Made by a program: the position numbers and the translations under genes. A DNA stretch of 64,000 bases. Origin: Desulfobacteraceae bacterium. Lineage in GTDB: Bacteria > Desulfobacterota > Desulfobacteria > Desulfobacterales > JACKCP01. Under the pieces are notes generated by a model, which worked only from the letters and a program-made list of their open reading frames with translations, ran no database searches and was not told the DNA's origin. Within the stretch, counting starts at the first letter, position 1. Each line of letters opens with the position of its first letter. The DNA lies in contig JACKCP010000008.1 of assembly GCA_020633955.1 (NCBI GenBank), positions 62,001-126,000 on the forward strand. Reading direction: 5' to 3'. Below, one piece after another: positions 7,779 to 18,102 of this stretch.

Positions 7779-9239
7779 ATGGGAAATGCAGACACAAGCA
7801 ATCAGTATAGTTTCGCAGAGTTTCTTCAGTGGAGAGATAATGTAAATTATTATGAAGACGACCCTTTTATACAAAAGGTTGTAAAAACTTTTACAGGCGA
7901 AAAATGGAAAGAAACGGACAAAGCTGCAAGAGAAGTTTCAAAAAAAGCCTCTTATCGATGGCGTGATCTTTCAAATGCTGCGGCTGTTCCTGAAAAAAGA
8001 CCGTATCTCACCCGGTACGACGGACATAATAACCGCATAGACCGTATTGAGAGACCTATGGAAACTCTTATTATGGAAAAGGAGATATTTAAGGAAGGTC
8101 TATTCTCATCAAAGACTTCCCCATTTGAAAAGTTCATAAAATTATTTCTGATTTATCAGAACGGAGAGGCAAGCATATCCTGCCCTCTTACCTGTACAGA
8201 AGGACTTATTGCTCTTCTGGAAAAATATTCAAACTCCTATGAACTTAAATATATACTTGAGCACTGCAAAGAGGGTTTAGACGGTGATTTTGCAATAGGA
8301 GCACAATATCTTTCGGAAATTCAGGGGGGATCGGATGTACCTTCCAATGTTCTTGAAGCCCAGGAAGAAAACGGGGAATGGAGACTATACGGAGATAAAT
8401 TTTTCTGTTCTGCCACCCATGCTGATTATGTGGTTGTAACCGCAAAACCAGAGGGGAGTGAAAAGGTAGCTCTCTTTATAGTTCCCTCATGGATGCCGGG
8501 CAACAAGGAAAAAGAGATAAGAAACGGTTACACCATCAACCGGATAAAATGGAAAATGGGAACAAGCGAACTTACAACTGCTGAAATTACATTTAACGGT
8601 GCTGTTGCGTATCCTGTAGGTCCCATGGATCGTGGAGTTGCCAATGTAGTTGGTATAGTTCTCACTTATTCAAGAATGACAGTCGGACTTTCAGGCGGTG
8701 CTTTCATGAGCCGTGCTGTTCGTGAAGCAAAGGCCTACAGCCGTTTTCGAACTGCATTTGGACTGAAAATAGGCGATTTCCCTCTTGCAGCACTCCAGCT
8801 CAAAAATATGGAGCATGCTGCACAAAGAACAACAGCAGCAGCCTTTAAAATAAACAGAGATATAGCCGGACTGGAAGGCGGCATAGCAGCACCGTTTAAA
8901 GATGAAAAAGATCGCAGAAAAAGATTTGATATAAGAGAACTCATCATGCTCCAGAAAATTGTCTCATCATGGGACTGCACAGACATATTAAGGTCTGCCA
9001 TGTCAATTTTCGGAGGACACGGAGTTATGGAAGATTTTTCATCTCTTCCCCGACTGTACAGAGATTCTGCAATAAACGAATTGTGGGAAGGACCAAGAAA
9101 CGTGCTCTTAACCCAGATTCATCGTGATTTTGTTAAAGCCTTATCATGGTACAGCCCTAAGGAATTTGTAAAAAGTATACTTAAAGGATCTGATGAACAA
9201 ATAATTGAAAAACTCGCAAAAGAGATGAGCGAACCCTAG
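7779..9239 (+). CDS. AidB-like acyl-CoA dehydrogenase, C-terminus apparently frameshifted
   Basis: 486 aa from the ATG at 7779 (AAAGGA ten bases upstream; a TTG lies at 7773). Motifs: LSEIQGGSDVPSN (about residues 182-194), YSRFRTAFGLKIGDFPL, GGHGVMEDFSSLPRLYRDSAINELWEGPRNVLLTQIHRDF near the end; the WEGPRNV glutamate is the likely base. The closest architecture is the 550-590 aa AidB-like group. The protein ends about 40-50 residues early, and matching tail sequence continues in other frames after the stop (see 9225-9345). It may still be active because the tail lies outside the catalytic core. Confidence 0.85.
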   Translation: MGNADTSNQYSFAEFLQWRDNVNYYEDDPFIQKVVKTFTGEKWKETDKAAREVSKKASYRWRDLSNAAAVPEKRPYLTRYDGHNNRIDRIERPMETLIMEKEIFKEGLFSSKTSPFEKFIKLFLIYQNGEASISCPLTCTEGLIALLEKYSNSYELKYILEHCKEGLDGDFAIGAQYLSEIQGGSDVPSNVLEAQEENGEWRLYGDKFFCSATHADYVVVTAKPEGSEKVALFIVPSWMPGNKEKEIRNGYTINRIKWKMGTSELTTAEITFNGAVAYPVGPMDRGVANVVGIVLTYSRMTVGLSGGAFMSRAVREAKAYSRFRTAFGLKIGDFPLAALQLKNMEHAAQRTTAAAFKINRDIAGLEGGIAAPFKDEKDRRKRFDIRELIMLQKIVSSWDCTDILRSAMSIFGGHGVMEDFSSLPRLYRDSAINELWEGPRNVLLTQIHRDFVKALSWYSPKEFVKSILKGSDEQIIEKLAKEMSEP

Positions 9240-9440
9240 CCCATGAAAACATTATCTATATTCCTGATGAAGAAACACGGAAATCTGTTCAAGATGGGAA
9301 AAGTTCTGCCATTATGTGTTTCAGATCTTGCCGAAACAAACAAAGTTCTTCCAAAATCACTTAAGGAGAGTCCTCTTGTTGCAGCAATAATGGCATATGA
9401 GGCGTCAAGAATTACTGGCAACATTCCTGCTGCCGAATAA
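9225..9440 (+). pseudogene. Frameshifted tail of the AidB-like dehydrogenase
   Basis: After codon 480 the expected AidB-like tail is split over two other frames. One frame reads AHENIIYIPDEETRKSVQD (about 9234-9290), and the next reads WEKFCHYVFQ (about 9290-9318), resembling the W-x-x-FCH-x-LF ending of the family. At least two indels are needed, one near 9225-9235 and one near 9290 in a run of G/A. A 65-residue reading frame at 9243-9440 also spans the segment; it has no ribosome binding site and is probably not a separate gene. The assignment rests on my recollection of the family tail. Confidence 0.5.
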
Positions 9441-9727
9441 ACTCGTTTATTGCCTTTAAAGATCTTTTTTCAACCCCACAAAAACGGAAAGTCTTGGAAA
9501 GATCATTAGACGCCCCTGCTCGGGAATTTCGCAAACAGCTGTAAGCCTTTACAAAGAGTATAGGAAGATTCAGCAATCAAAAAACGGGGTTAGAGGGATT
9601 TTCCAACGACTATACGATAATGAAAAAAACATTCGCCTTAAAAAGCTTTTAAGTGAATACATAAAAAAAAAGACTCAATAATAAAATTAAGAGTGCCCGA
9701 AAAAAAAGTTTAATATAAATATATAAG

Positions 9728-9841
9728 GAAAATGCATTGTAATTTTTTCTTATACTCAACCACTCTTTTACTTCAGTATTTTTATGAACGCCCAAATTAT
9801 CTACAATAACATGTAGAGCTTTCTGAATATCTCAGAAATAC
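9728..9841 (-). mobile_element. IS630-family transposase fragment
   Basis: Read on the minus strand, 9819-9728 encodes ALHVIVDNLGVHKNTEVKEW followed by LSIRKNY. This is the second DDE-block pattern of IS630/Tc1 transposases (IxDNxxxHK). Upstream in the same frame, RYF-stop-DIQK (to 9841) continues the homology across a TGA. No terminal repeats or other transposase parts are nearby, so it is a relic. Its TATTTCTGAGATATTC stretch recurs in the repeat around 18268-18290, linking the insertion sequence to the local repeats. Confidence 0.7.
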
Positions 9842-9954
9842 CGTTTGCAAAATGAAAAAATTTCTTTTGCAACCCTCCCAAGTAAACCAAAAAGATTTCA
9901 CAATGTCTTTGAGTATGTGTTTTTCCATTTTGCGATAAGAATTTTTCCTAATAA

Positions 9955-10088
9955 ATAGTGGCTGAACGAAAACTGCCTTTTTGTCCATTTCAGCGTCAGA
10001 TTCAAAATTTAATCCTCAAACCTCCAGTTAAATTTTTCTTCTTCCTTGAACTGAACAAAAAATTCTGGTTTTCGGCCAATCACTAATT
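9955..10088 (+). repeat. Dispersed intergenic repeat, copy A
   Basis: About 134 bases shared with copies B (50904-51050) and C (18298-18421, inverted). Common blocks are the entry GTGGCTGAACGAAAAC, AGATTCAAAATTTAATCCT (9998-10016), GTTAAATTTTTC, and the exit TTTTCGGCCAATCACTA. There is no coding capacity. Shorter pieces occur at 11121-11160, 22103-22160 and 23968-24010. Confidence 0.75.
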
Positions 10089-10292
10089 AATGTTACAGTA
10101 ATATTTGTTTCTATCGCAATCAGGTGTGGTGAAACGTTTCCATATCCGGCATTATATCCTTGATGCAGCAGTTCTTCGGTGATAATTAAACAATATGATT
10201 TTTGAAAAGGAACTGAAAAAAGTCATTCAATTAAAAATTTATTTCTCCACTCTTCCCTCTCAAATCAATCTCATAAAAAAAAGGAGTTTCAG

Positions 10293-11119
10293 ATGTCAAA
10301 TCAATTCATAGAGCAAAAAATCGATTCATCAAATCCGGGGATAAAAATATTTACAAAAACCAATCCCGTAAAAGATCCAAAGGCAGCAGTTCTTATAGTT
10401 CACGGACTTGCAGAACATCTAGGAAGATACGACCAGGTCACAGAAGAGCTTAACAGTTTCGGTTTCAGCGTATACAGATTCGACAATCAGGGACACGGAA
10501 AATCCGAAGGCGAAAGAGGATATCTCAAAGATTTCAACAGTTTTATTGATGATGCAGATATTATGGTTGATAAAATAAAAAATGAAAACATTGATCTTCC
10601 TGTTTTCATGCTCGGACACAGCATGGGAGGATTTATAACCGCATCATACGGAGTAAAGTATCCTGATAATATTTCAGGCCAGATTCTTTCAGGAGCTGCG
10701 ATAATTCAGCTTCCTATTTTTGAAGTATTCGAAGATATAGATTTTGAAGGAAATCCCTATGAAAAGATTCCAAACGATCTTTCTAAACTTATCTGCCGCG
10801 ACAAAAAAATAGTTGAAGCATACGATAATGAGATCTTCTCTCGGAAGCAGGATCTCCGCCAGAAACTTCTCTTGAGAGGCCTTGAAAACGGTAAAATGGC
10901 CATGATTCAATATCTTCATACAAATATCCATGCCTGATTCTCCATGGAGGAGACGATCAGATAGTTGTTCCTGAAGCTTCAAAGTTCATGTATGAAAATA
11001 TTTCATCCACAGACAAAGAGCTTAAGATTTACGACGATTTCTATCATGAAATTCTGAATGAAATCGGCAGAGAAAAGGTTATGGAAGATATCAGAGCCTG
11101 GATTGAAAAACGTATTTAG
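10293..11119 (+). pseudogene. Monoacylglycerol lipase / lysophospholipase, one frameshift
   Basis: An alpha/beta hydrolase with VLIVHGLAEHLGRYDQV (about residues 33-49), nucleophile elbow GHSMGGF (about 109-115) and the MGL-type middle. The frame stops at 10937. The missing C-terminal part continues one frame over from 10931 as CLILHGGDDQIVVPEASKF, then FYHEILNEIGREKVMEDIRAW, to a stop at 11117-11119; this holds the acid Asp and His of the triad. Restoring one base in the C-run near 10928 would join both parts. So either a one-base deletion has inactivated it or the base call is wrong. It would hydrolyse monoacylglycerols or lysophospholipids if intact. Confidence 0.85.
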
Positions 11120-11120
11120 T

Positions 11121-11160
11121 GGATGAACAAAAAATTCTAGTTTTCATTCATCAACTATTT
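11121..11160 (+). repeat. Partial dispersed repeat, copy D
   Basis: GATGAACAAAAAATTCTAG followed by TTTTC and ATCAACTATTTA matches the exit end of copies A, C and E. It directly follows the lipase relic. Confidence 0.6.
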
Positions 11161-11188
11161 ATGGCTTACCGAATATCTCAAAAGTTCC

Positions 11189-11214
11189 GGTTGCAAAGCT
11201 CCTGCTTTGCAACC
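11189..11214. repeat. REP-like hairpin
   Basis: GGTTGCAAAG (11189-11198) and CTTTGCAACC (11205-11214) pair perfectly around a CTCCTG loop. Related hairpins built on GCAAAGCT occur at 9845-9872, 18103-18126 and 34177-34200. It is preceded by GAATATCTCA, also seen near 9826 and 18270. No T-run follows, so it is not a classical terminator. The rest of 11215-11370 before bioA shows nothing else. Confidence 0.6.
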
Positions 11215-11370
11215 TCAATAATATAAAAAGCATTAGATCCGGAGCTTTAACTTTATCGCCTTCTCCGAGCAAACCCCTTGCATCAGGCCCGTGCCGCTGA
11301 TACAAATTATCTTCGGTGTTAATCAACTTTTCCAGTCAATTCTGCACAAACATATGGAGTTAATAATTCT

Positions 11371-12668
11371 ATGGTTAAAAAACAATTTTCTAAATCAGAG
11401 CTTATTGAGTTTGATAAAAAACACATATGGCATCCATACACTTCAATGACAAAGCCGATCCCGGCCTACCATGTCAAATCTGCACAGGGTGTAAGACTGA
11501 CTCTTGCTGACGGAAGTGAACTCGTAGACGGAATGTCTTCATGGTGGGCAGCCATACACGGGTACAATCATCCTGTTCTGAACGAGGCTGCAAAGGCACA
11601 GCTTGATAAAATGAGCCATGTAATGTTTGGGGAACCCAAGCTGAGCCTGCGGTCTCTCTTTCATCTCTTTTAATAGACATCACTCCAAAACCTCTGGATA
11701 AAATTTTCCTATGTGATTCAGGATCTGTATCTGTTGAGGTTGCAATCAAGATGGCCATTCAGTACTGGTATTCAAAGGATAAGCCTGAAAAAAACAGACT
11801 CCTAACATTCAGATCCGGCTACCATGGAGATATACTGGAGCGTAATGTTCAGCGGGACTCTGTAACAGGCATGCACGAAATTTTTACAGGTGTTCTTCCA
11901 AAGCAGTTTTTTGCAGATGCACCCAAATGCTTATTTCATCAGGAATGGGAAAATCATTATATAGATAATTTTAAAAATCTTATTGAGGAAAACAAAGACA
12001 GCCTTGCAGCCGTAATACTTGAACCTGTTGTCCAGGGAGCCGGAGGAATGCGTTTTTACCATCCGGAATATTTAAGAAAAATAAGAGCACTCTGTGATGA
12101 ACATAATGTGCTTCTGATATTTGATGAAATTGCAACAGGATTTGGAAGATCCGGGAAACTTTTTGCTTGCGAACACGCCAATGTATGTCCAGATATCATG
12201 TGTCTTGGAAAATCTCTTACAGGAGGCTACATGACAATGGCTGCAACTCTTGCGACAACGGATGTCGGAGTTACAATTTCTGAGGGAGGTTCGGGAGTCT
12301 TTATGCACGGTCCCACATTTATGGGAAATCCTCTTGCATGCGCAGTTTCCAAGGCAAGCGTAGAGCTGCTCCTATCCTATGACTGGGAAGATAAAGTCAA
12401 GACGATACAAGGATGGCTTGAAAAAGGACTTGGCGGCTGCAGAGAACTAGATACAGTTTCCGATGTAAGAGTTCTCGGAGCAATCGGAGTTGTTGAAACA
12501 AAGGAGCCTGTGGATATGAGTGCTGTACAAAAGGCATTTGTGGAAAAAGGTGTATGGATAAGACCATTTGGAAAACTTGTGTATACAATGCCGCCATACA
12601 TTATTGAAGAAGACGACATGAAAAAAGTTACAGATGCCGTTACAGAGGTAATGAAGAACAACCTTTAA
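11371..12668 (+). pseudogene. bioA: Adenosylmethionine-8-amino-7-oxononanoate aminotransferase, frameshifted
   Basis: BioA uses S-adenosylmethionine to transaminate KAPA in biotin synthesis (PLP enzyme). The N-terminal part (11371-11673) has the signature IWHPYTSMTKPIP and DGMSSWWAAIHGYNHP. The frame breaks near 11633: the expected FGG-L-T segment is 4 bases short, and translation resumes in frame 3 (QAEPAVSLSSLLIDITPKPLDKIFLCDSGSVSVEVAIKMA) to the stop at 12668, with the PLP lysine in CLGKSLTGGY and DEIATGFGRSGKLF intact. No other biotin genes are in the window. Unless a second copy exists, the cell would lack this step. Confidence 0.88.
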
Positions 12669-13006
12669 AAGGTTAACACATGTTTCATACGTTATAAGAT
12701 TTGCACAATATCCAACAACTTCTAGCCGAAAAGCTGAAGCTTTGGATTGCGTACGAAATATTTTCATTACGACTGTTACTCATCTGGCTATAACACACTT
12801 GTTTCCGGTCAGATTACATCAAGGTGTATCAAAAGCAATTTTTGTTGATGCGGTAAAATGCCGAATGGTTCTCATCAAAACATACACACGAAATTACGGC
12901 TAAAATTATTGTAAGTAGGACAATACTATGATAGACAAAAACATAATATGTATCGGAATCATCAACCTTCCGGCCTCCCGGAGGGCATAACTCTAAGGTA
13001 GTGATT
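12669..13006. other. Intergenic stretch between bioA and tolC relics
   Basis: It contains AAGCTGAAGCTTTGGAT (about 12732-12748), a half of the hairpin family seen at 18103-18126. Further on, CTTCCGGCCTCCCGGAGGG (about 12967-12985) could fold into a short hairpin just before the tolC start. No gene or promoter was recognised with confidence. Confidence 0.4.
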
Positions 13007-14423
13007 ATGAAGCACAAAATTAAGGTCTTCATCGCAGTTATACTTTTATTGCCTGGTGCTCTGCTTGAAGCTCAGCCTCTTGATTTTGCTCAGGCACTGT
13101 CCCGCATGCTGGAGAAAAACCAGAAACTGGCAGCCTCACGCTCGATTATAAACCAACGGACTGAGGAACAGAAAGCCGCAAGAGCACTTTATTATCCGCA
13201 GCTTGATATATCCGCCCAATGGACACACTTAAACGATCCTCTTGAAATGGATACAAGCTCTCTTAGCACGATGACGGGAGAGCTTATCAGCACCCTGCAT
13301 CCATCACTTCAACCGGGTCAGATAGAAGCTATCACCAGCCGGATACCAGACAGTATAAGGCTTCAGGATCAGAATTTTTCAAAATCAGATCTCACAGCTT
13401 CATGGCCGATCTACACAGGCGGTAAAATTACTTCGGCAAACAGAGCTGCCGACAGCCGGATAGAAATTGCAAAAACCGAAAACATATCAATTACTGAACG
13501 GATGTTTTGTGAACTTGTGCGGCTTTACTACGGTGTCCAGCTTACATGTGCTGTTGTTTTGTAGCATGCGATGAAGTGCATGTCAGGCAAATGGCGAGCA
13601 TCTCAGACAGGCCGAACTTCTTGAACAAACTGGAATGATATCAAAAGCCGAACGTCTGCATGCACAGGTCGCGGCTGAAGAGGCAGACCGTGAACATAAA
13701 AAATCGGTGCGGGACATGGAAATCGCTTCAACTGCATTATGCGGTCTTATTTTTTGCGAACCGTCTGCAATAACTCCCGTCTCTCCGCTTTTCTGGACAC
13801 ACGAACTTCCTGAAAAAGAGGCTTTCCTTGAAAATGCACATAAGGACAATATTATTCTCAAAAACCTGAAACAGCAGATGAAGCTTGCCGATGCAGGTCT
13901 GCAAAATGAAAAAAGCGCCTATCGTCCGGATGTTTATTTATTTGCCAGCAAGGCTCTTTTAACCAATGACCTGACAATACTCGATCCTGAATGGGCTGCT
14001 GGCATAGGTGCCAGATTTACGCTTTTTGACGGTTTTGCAAGGTCAGGAAAAGTGGCATCTGCAAGAGCAGTTAAAACCCAGGTCAATCAGCTTTATACTC
14101 AAATGCTTCGGGATGTCGACACACTGGTTGTCAGCCGTTATCAGACACTTATACAGTCACTTGAGCAGATTGATGCACTGGATGTTTCAATTTCGTTTGC
14201 CAGAGAACATCTGCGCGCAAGAACCAGAGGATTTGAAGAAGGAATGGCAACTTCACTGGATGTTGTTGACGCTGAACTGGCTTTTTCTAAAGTTAAAATT
14301 GACCGCCTTGAGGCGCTTTATTCATTTGATCTTGCACTTTCAAAACTTCTCGAAGCAAGCGGTGACATATCAAGTTTCAACAAGTATCGTATCAAAGGGG
14401 AAAAGGAGACAAACCATCTATGA
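13007..14423 (+). pseudogene. TolC-type outer membrane efflux protein, at least two frameshifts
   Basis: The N-terminal part begins with a signal peptide (KHKIKVFIAVILLLPGALLEAQP) and the first outer-membrane efflux repeat (YYPQLDISAQWTHL, WPIYTGGKITSANRAA). The frame ends at 13564. The sequence then needs two shifts (near 13562-13570 and near 13593) to recover DEVHVRQM, then EHLRQAELLEQTGMISKAER, after which 13635-14423 is open to the end. ATG 13007 is preferred over GTG 13001 because AAGG lies nine bases before it. It is first in a TolC-HlyD-ABC2-ABC2 efflux operon. Its stop overlaps the next start (ATGA). Confidence 0.85.
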
Positions 14424-15426
14424 ATTCCGCACAACGCACAGGAACCATTATTTTGGGCATAGCTGTACTTGCTGTTTTTTCAATTTCCATATGGTGGATA
14501 TTGACACCGCCTCCATTGTTCATACAGGGTGAAGTGGAAGCCAAAGAAGTACAGGTCTCTTCAAAAATTGCAGCCCGAGTTTCAGCAATTCCTGTAAAGG
14601 AAGGACAGAATGTAAAAAAGAATGAGCTGCTGGTACAGCTTGAAAGCCCTGAAATTCAAGCAAAACTCATTCAGAGCAGTGCGGCTCAAAAAGCAGCCAT
14701 GGTAGAACAGAAAAAGCACATAAAGGAGCAAGACAGGAGGAGATTCGTTCAGCATACAATGCATGGCAGACAGCTGAAGCCAACTCAGATTTAGCTGAAA
14801 AAACCTTTGCTAGAATCAAGAAACTGCATAAGGAAGGCGTAGTTCCCGGACAGCAGATGGATGAGGCAGAGGCAAAACACATTGCAGCAAGAAAAACTGC
14901 AAATGCCGCAAAAGCAAGATACGACATGGCAGTAGCCGGCGCAAGGAGGGAAGACAAGGAAGCCGCAGATGCAATGGTTGCCAAAGCCCAGGGGGCCGTT
15001 TCCGAAGTAAAAGCATACCTGAACGAAACAAAACTGACAGCTCCTGTTTCAGCAGAAGTATCAAGCATTAATGCCGAACAGGGCGAACTGGTCAGTCCTG
15101 GCTTTCCGGTTGTTTCACTGGTTGATCTCAGTGATATCTGGGTAACATTCCAGTTAAGGGAAGATCTCCTGACCAGAATCCGCATGGGAACCATACTTCC
15201 TGTTAAATTTCCGGCACTTGGAGAGAACAAATATCCTCTTGTAGTTACCTATATTTCGCCAATGGGAGACTTCGCCACCTGGCGTGCCACAAAGGCAAGG
15301 GGTGATTTTGATTTAAAAACCTTTGAGGTGCATTTGCGTCCAAAGGAAAATATTTCCGGTTTGAGGCCGGGCATGAGCGGAATTGTCAACTGGGATGAAC
15401 TACCGGAAACGGAGAAAAAACATTGA
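14420..15426 (+). pseudogene. HlyD-type membrane fusion protein of an efflux pump, one frameshift
   Basis: One membrane anchor (IILGIAVLAVFSISIWWIL), then the lipoyl/barrel half (VSSKIAARVSAIPVKEGQNVKKNELLVQLESPEIQAKL). The first frame ends at 14794. The coiled coil continues in another frame as KGARQEEIRSAYNAWQTAEA, DLAEKTFARIKKLHKEGVVPG and so on to the stop at 15424-15426. Adding one A to the five-A run near 14711 would restore the frame. It would link the inner-membrane permeases to the TolC channel across the periplasm. It overlaps the following TTG start by three bases. Confidence 0.85.
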
Positions 15427-16563
15427 ACAAAAACTCATCAAACTCGGGTTTTATTCGTGTGGTTCAAAGAGAGTTAAGTAAAATAGGCCGCAGTCGGTTG
15501 TTGTTTCTGGATTTGTTTATACTGCCTCCGTTGCAGGACTTTATCTGGTTTCCTGTGCCAAAATAGCATTTTGCCTGTGGCTGTATGGGATCAGGAGCAC
15601 TCTCCTCTTTCAAGAGCAATAATCAGACAGCTTGATGCAACTCCAAGTATCCGCATCCATAAGACTGTGTCAGGATTTCTTGAAGGGAAACGAATGGTGG
15701 AAACCGGAGAATGCTATGCGCTGGTGGTAATTCCTGACGAACTTGAAAAGAATTCGGCCCACGGCCTTTCACCTGCAACGATTCTTTATATCAACAATAC
15801 GTATGTACTTATTGCAAGTCTGATCACACGTGACGCAACATCTGCAATGCAGTCGCTTTCAGGCAGTATATCACGACTCAAAGACCAGCGGTAAAAGGAG
15901 AATCCGCAGATTCAGCGCGCAATCATACTCAGCCGGTAAAACTGGATCTTCATATTCCGTTTAATCCTTATATCAATTACTTTTTTTTTCTTGCTGCCGC
16001 TCTGTTACCCACAATGTTTCATATATGTTTGCATACCGGATAGCAGTATAGCATTGGTCGAAACCATTGAGTCAAAAATACATAAATGGGTTTCCAGGCC
16101 GCCAACAAAAAGCCTTTTCACCGCACTGGGAAACTGTTTCCATATACAATTGTATACATTCTGTGTGGCCTCTTATAATGAATACATTATTCAACATTAT
16201 GTCCTATGAATGGTGCTTTCTGGTTAATCATATGAATGCATGGCAGTTGTCAAAGCATGATTCTTGCCTATCAGGCTGTTGCACTTGTGGCTGCCTTTGC
16301 TAACTATGCTCTAGTTTTCCTCTTTTTTATGTGTCAGTACAGCCTTGCTTTGTCGGAACACATTTTTCCCTGCCATTGGGCATGCCTTATCTGGTACATG
16401 GTCAAACGGCCTCTTACCTCATTATCTCCAAATTTTCGTAGATCAGTAAATGAGAGGCATTCGGCACAACTCTTTAAGCTGAAACTTGTATTATATACCT
16501 GGAATTACAGAAGCTCAGTTTTTTTCTCAAGTACAAACGATTAACAACCTGATTGCTGGAAGC
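15423..16563 (+). pseudogene. ABC-2 type efflux permease 1, heavily decayed
   Basis: A TTG start overlapping the HlyD stop gives FIRVVQRELSKIGRSRLLFL, then the frame is lost near 15540. PVAVWDQEHSPLSRAIIRQLDATPSIRI (15571 on) is the hallmark of these permeases. The frame is lost again near 15893, with FNPYINYFFFLAAALLPTMF in another frame. From 16020 to 16560 only scraps remain (HYLQIFVDQ-stop-MRGI near 16410-16460), with several indels and stops. Such accumulation cannot be a single base-calling error and shows genuine decay. No ATPase gene is adjacent. Confidence 0.8.
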
Positions 16564-16719
16564 TAGAAGAAAACAATAATTCAAGAATGGTGGCTGGAAA
16601 TTCAGCGTATTTTCAAAGACACCGGAGGAGGCGTACTCCTTCTTTTTTTCGGAGTTCAGCTCATATATCCCTTTGTTTACCCGCTGCCATATCGTAACGA
16701 AGTACTTACCGATGTTCCT

Positions 16720-17739
16720 GTGGCTGTTGTAAACCAGTCCCCGTCTTCCTTGAGCCGTAAAGTAATCCGCATGGTGGATGCTACAGAAACCGTTAATGTC
16801 ACATCTCTGCCTGATGATCTGCAAAGTGCAATGAAACAGTTTCTTAACCGTCAGGTAAACGGCATCATTGTTATTCCAAAAGATTTTACTCTAAAAATTC
16901 GTCAGGGAAAAACAGCAACAATTTCACTTTACTGTGACGGCAGTTATTTTCTGGTCTATAAACAGGTTATGATTGGCGTGAAGCAGGCTGTCGGTACTTT
17001 TTCTGCAGGAGTAGAGATCAAAAGACTCACTGCTCGCGGTCTTACCCATGATCAGGCTCTCGCAGCAAGGGACCCGCTTCCCTTACTGACCATTTCCCTG
17101 TTTAACCCTGCAGCAGGTTACAGCTCATACATTGTACCGGCCGTACTACTTCTGATTTTACATCAGACATTACTAATTGGCATAGGAATGGTAGCCGGAA
17201 CCATGAAGGAATATGGTGAAGATTCTTTAAACAATAACGAAATCGCTCATAGAAAAAATCCAAAATGGCTGAATGCAGTTTATCGTACAATAGGCCGTAT
17301 TCTGCTCTATCTGCCGCTTTATCTCATTCATTCACTCTGGTTTTTCGGAGTAATTTTTAGTTTATACAGATACCCGCAGCGCACAGCTCCCACAGAGCTT
17401 TTAATGTTCATCATCCCTTTTCTGCTGTCAAGTATCTGCCTTGCACTCACTCTGCGCCAGCTTTTCCGTGAACGAGTATCTTCCATGATGATATTACTGT
17501 TTACATCAATTCCGATTCTGTTTCTTTCGGGTTTTTCATGGCCTCCTCAAGCCATACCCGAACCTCTGAGGCTACTCTCGCAGATTCTCCCAACAACACC
17601 CGGAATTATGGGTTTTTTAAAACTCAATCATATGGGAGCGTCATTCTTTGAGATCAAACCTGAGTTTATACATCTCTGGATTCTTACTTTTATATATTTT
17701 TCAGCAGCATGTTTGACCTCCATAAAGGAAAAGGGATAA
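16720..17739 (+). CDS. ABC-2 type efflux permease 2, N-terminus or start lost
   Basis: 339 aa from the first usable start, a GTG. The open frame reaches upstream to 16567 and encodes the expected first membrane segment (GGGVLLLFFGVQLIYPFVYPLPYRNEVLTDVPVAVVNQSPSSLSRK), but that extension contains no ATG, GTG or TTG. Translation from 16720 would lose the first membrane helix. The remainder is intact: FNPAAGYSSYIVPAVLLLILHQTLLIGIG (about residues 127-155), followed by four further hydrophobic segments. As its TolC, HlyD and permease partners are broken, the protein is probably non-functional and the gene may be on its way to loss. Confidence 0.75.
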   Translation: MAVVNQSPSSLSRKVIRMVDATETVNVTSLPDDLQSAMKQFLNRQVNGIIVIPKDFTLKIRQGKTATISLYCDGSYFLVYKQVMIGVKQAVGTFSAGVEIKRLTARGLTHDQALAARDPLPLLTISLFNPAAGYSSYIVPAVLLLILHQTLLIGIGMVAGTMKEYGEDSLNNNEIAHRKNPKWLNAVYRTIGRILLYLPLYLIHSLWFFGVIFSLYRYPQRTAPTELLMFIIPFLLSSICLALTLRQLFRERVSSMMILLFTSIPILFLSGFSWPPQAIPEPLRLLSQILPTTPGIMGFLKLNHMGASFFEIKPEFIHLWILTFIYFSAACLTSIKEKG

Positions 17740-17837
17740 AAAAAAACTCTTCTCCAGAACAGACAATAATGCTTTTCCATGGCTTGATTACTTTTCCTTA
17801 ATTCATCAGTTAAATCATATTAAGAACCATTCAGCTC

Positions 17838-17876
17838 TCAAATATATTCAAAGGCTGTAAATCCGTATTCTTCAAC
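17838..17876 (-). pseudogene. Relic of a third AraC gene end (lysE-araC family)
   Basis: The plus strand reads ATATATTCAAAGGCTGTAAA then TCCGTATTCTTCAACATC. Its first half matches the 3' end of both AraC copies (near 4843-4862 and 20518-20538). Its second half matches sequence about 50 bases further into the gene (near 4905-4925 and 20585-20605). A deletion between the two similar GCTGTAARTCCGTAT / TCTGTAAATCCGTAT stretches explains the join. It lacks any coding function. Confidence 0.65.
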
Positions 17877-18102
17877 ATCAAGATTAATAGAAACGGTGGT
17901 TTTGTAATATCTTATATTTTTATCTGAATTAAAAACACAACATAAAGTCAAAGAATCTTATCATCAAAGCAAAATTTGAAATATTTTATCTAAAAAGTGC
18001 AAACTTTTATGCTAAAACAGTGAAAAACCTTTGCATAAACAAAAAAAATAATCTCAGTGATTTTTTATCTTATAACCAACCCGCCAAGTATATAAACCAA
18101 AC

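Larger units (their letters stand above)
9441..10292. other. Gene-poor stretch with coding scraps and repeats
   Basis: No intact gene is visible. About 9540-9681 on the plus strand reads like the end of a small protein (VSLYKEYRKIQQSKNGVRGIFQ ... SEYIKKKTQ, stop 9679-9681), not recognised. An IS630 transposase scrap (9728-9841), a hairpin TTGCAAAA/TTTTGCAA (9845-9852 with 9865-9872) and repeat copy A (9955-10088) follow. The last 200 bases before the lipase relic are AT-rich, with nothing else identified. Confidence 0.55.

Noticed and set aside
7773..7781. TTG at 7773 as start of the second acyl-CoA dehydrogenase
   Set aside because: The ATG at 7779 is in frame two codons later with a better-spaced AAAGGA.
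9797..9988. 63-codon minus-strand frame
   Set aside because: Overlaps the IS630 relic in a different frame; no start signal and no family resemblance.
14008..14532. 174-codon plus-strand frame inside tolC/hlyD
   Set aside because: It is the shifted frame of the TolC coding sequence; composition and motifs fit the other frame.
15990..16544. Several short plus-strand frames that could be small membrane proteins
   Set aside because: They are pieces of the decayed ABC-2 permease; homology to the family jumps between frames.
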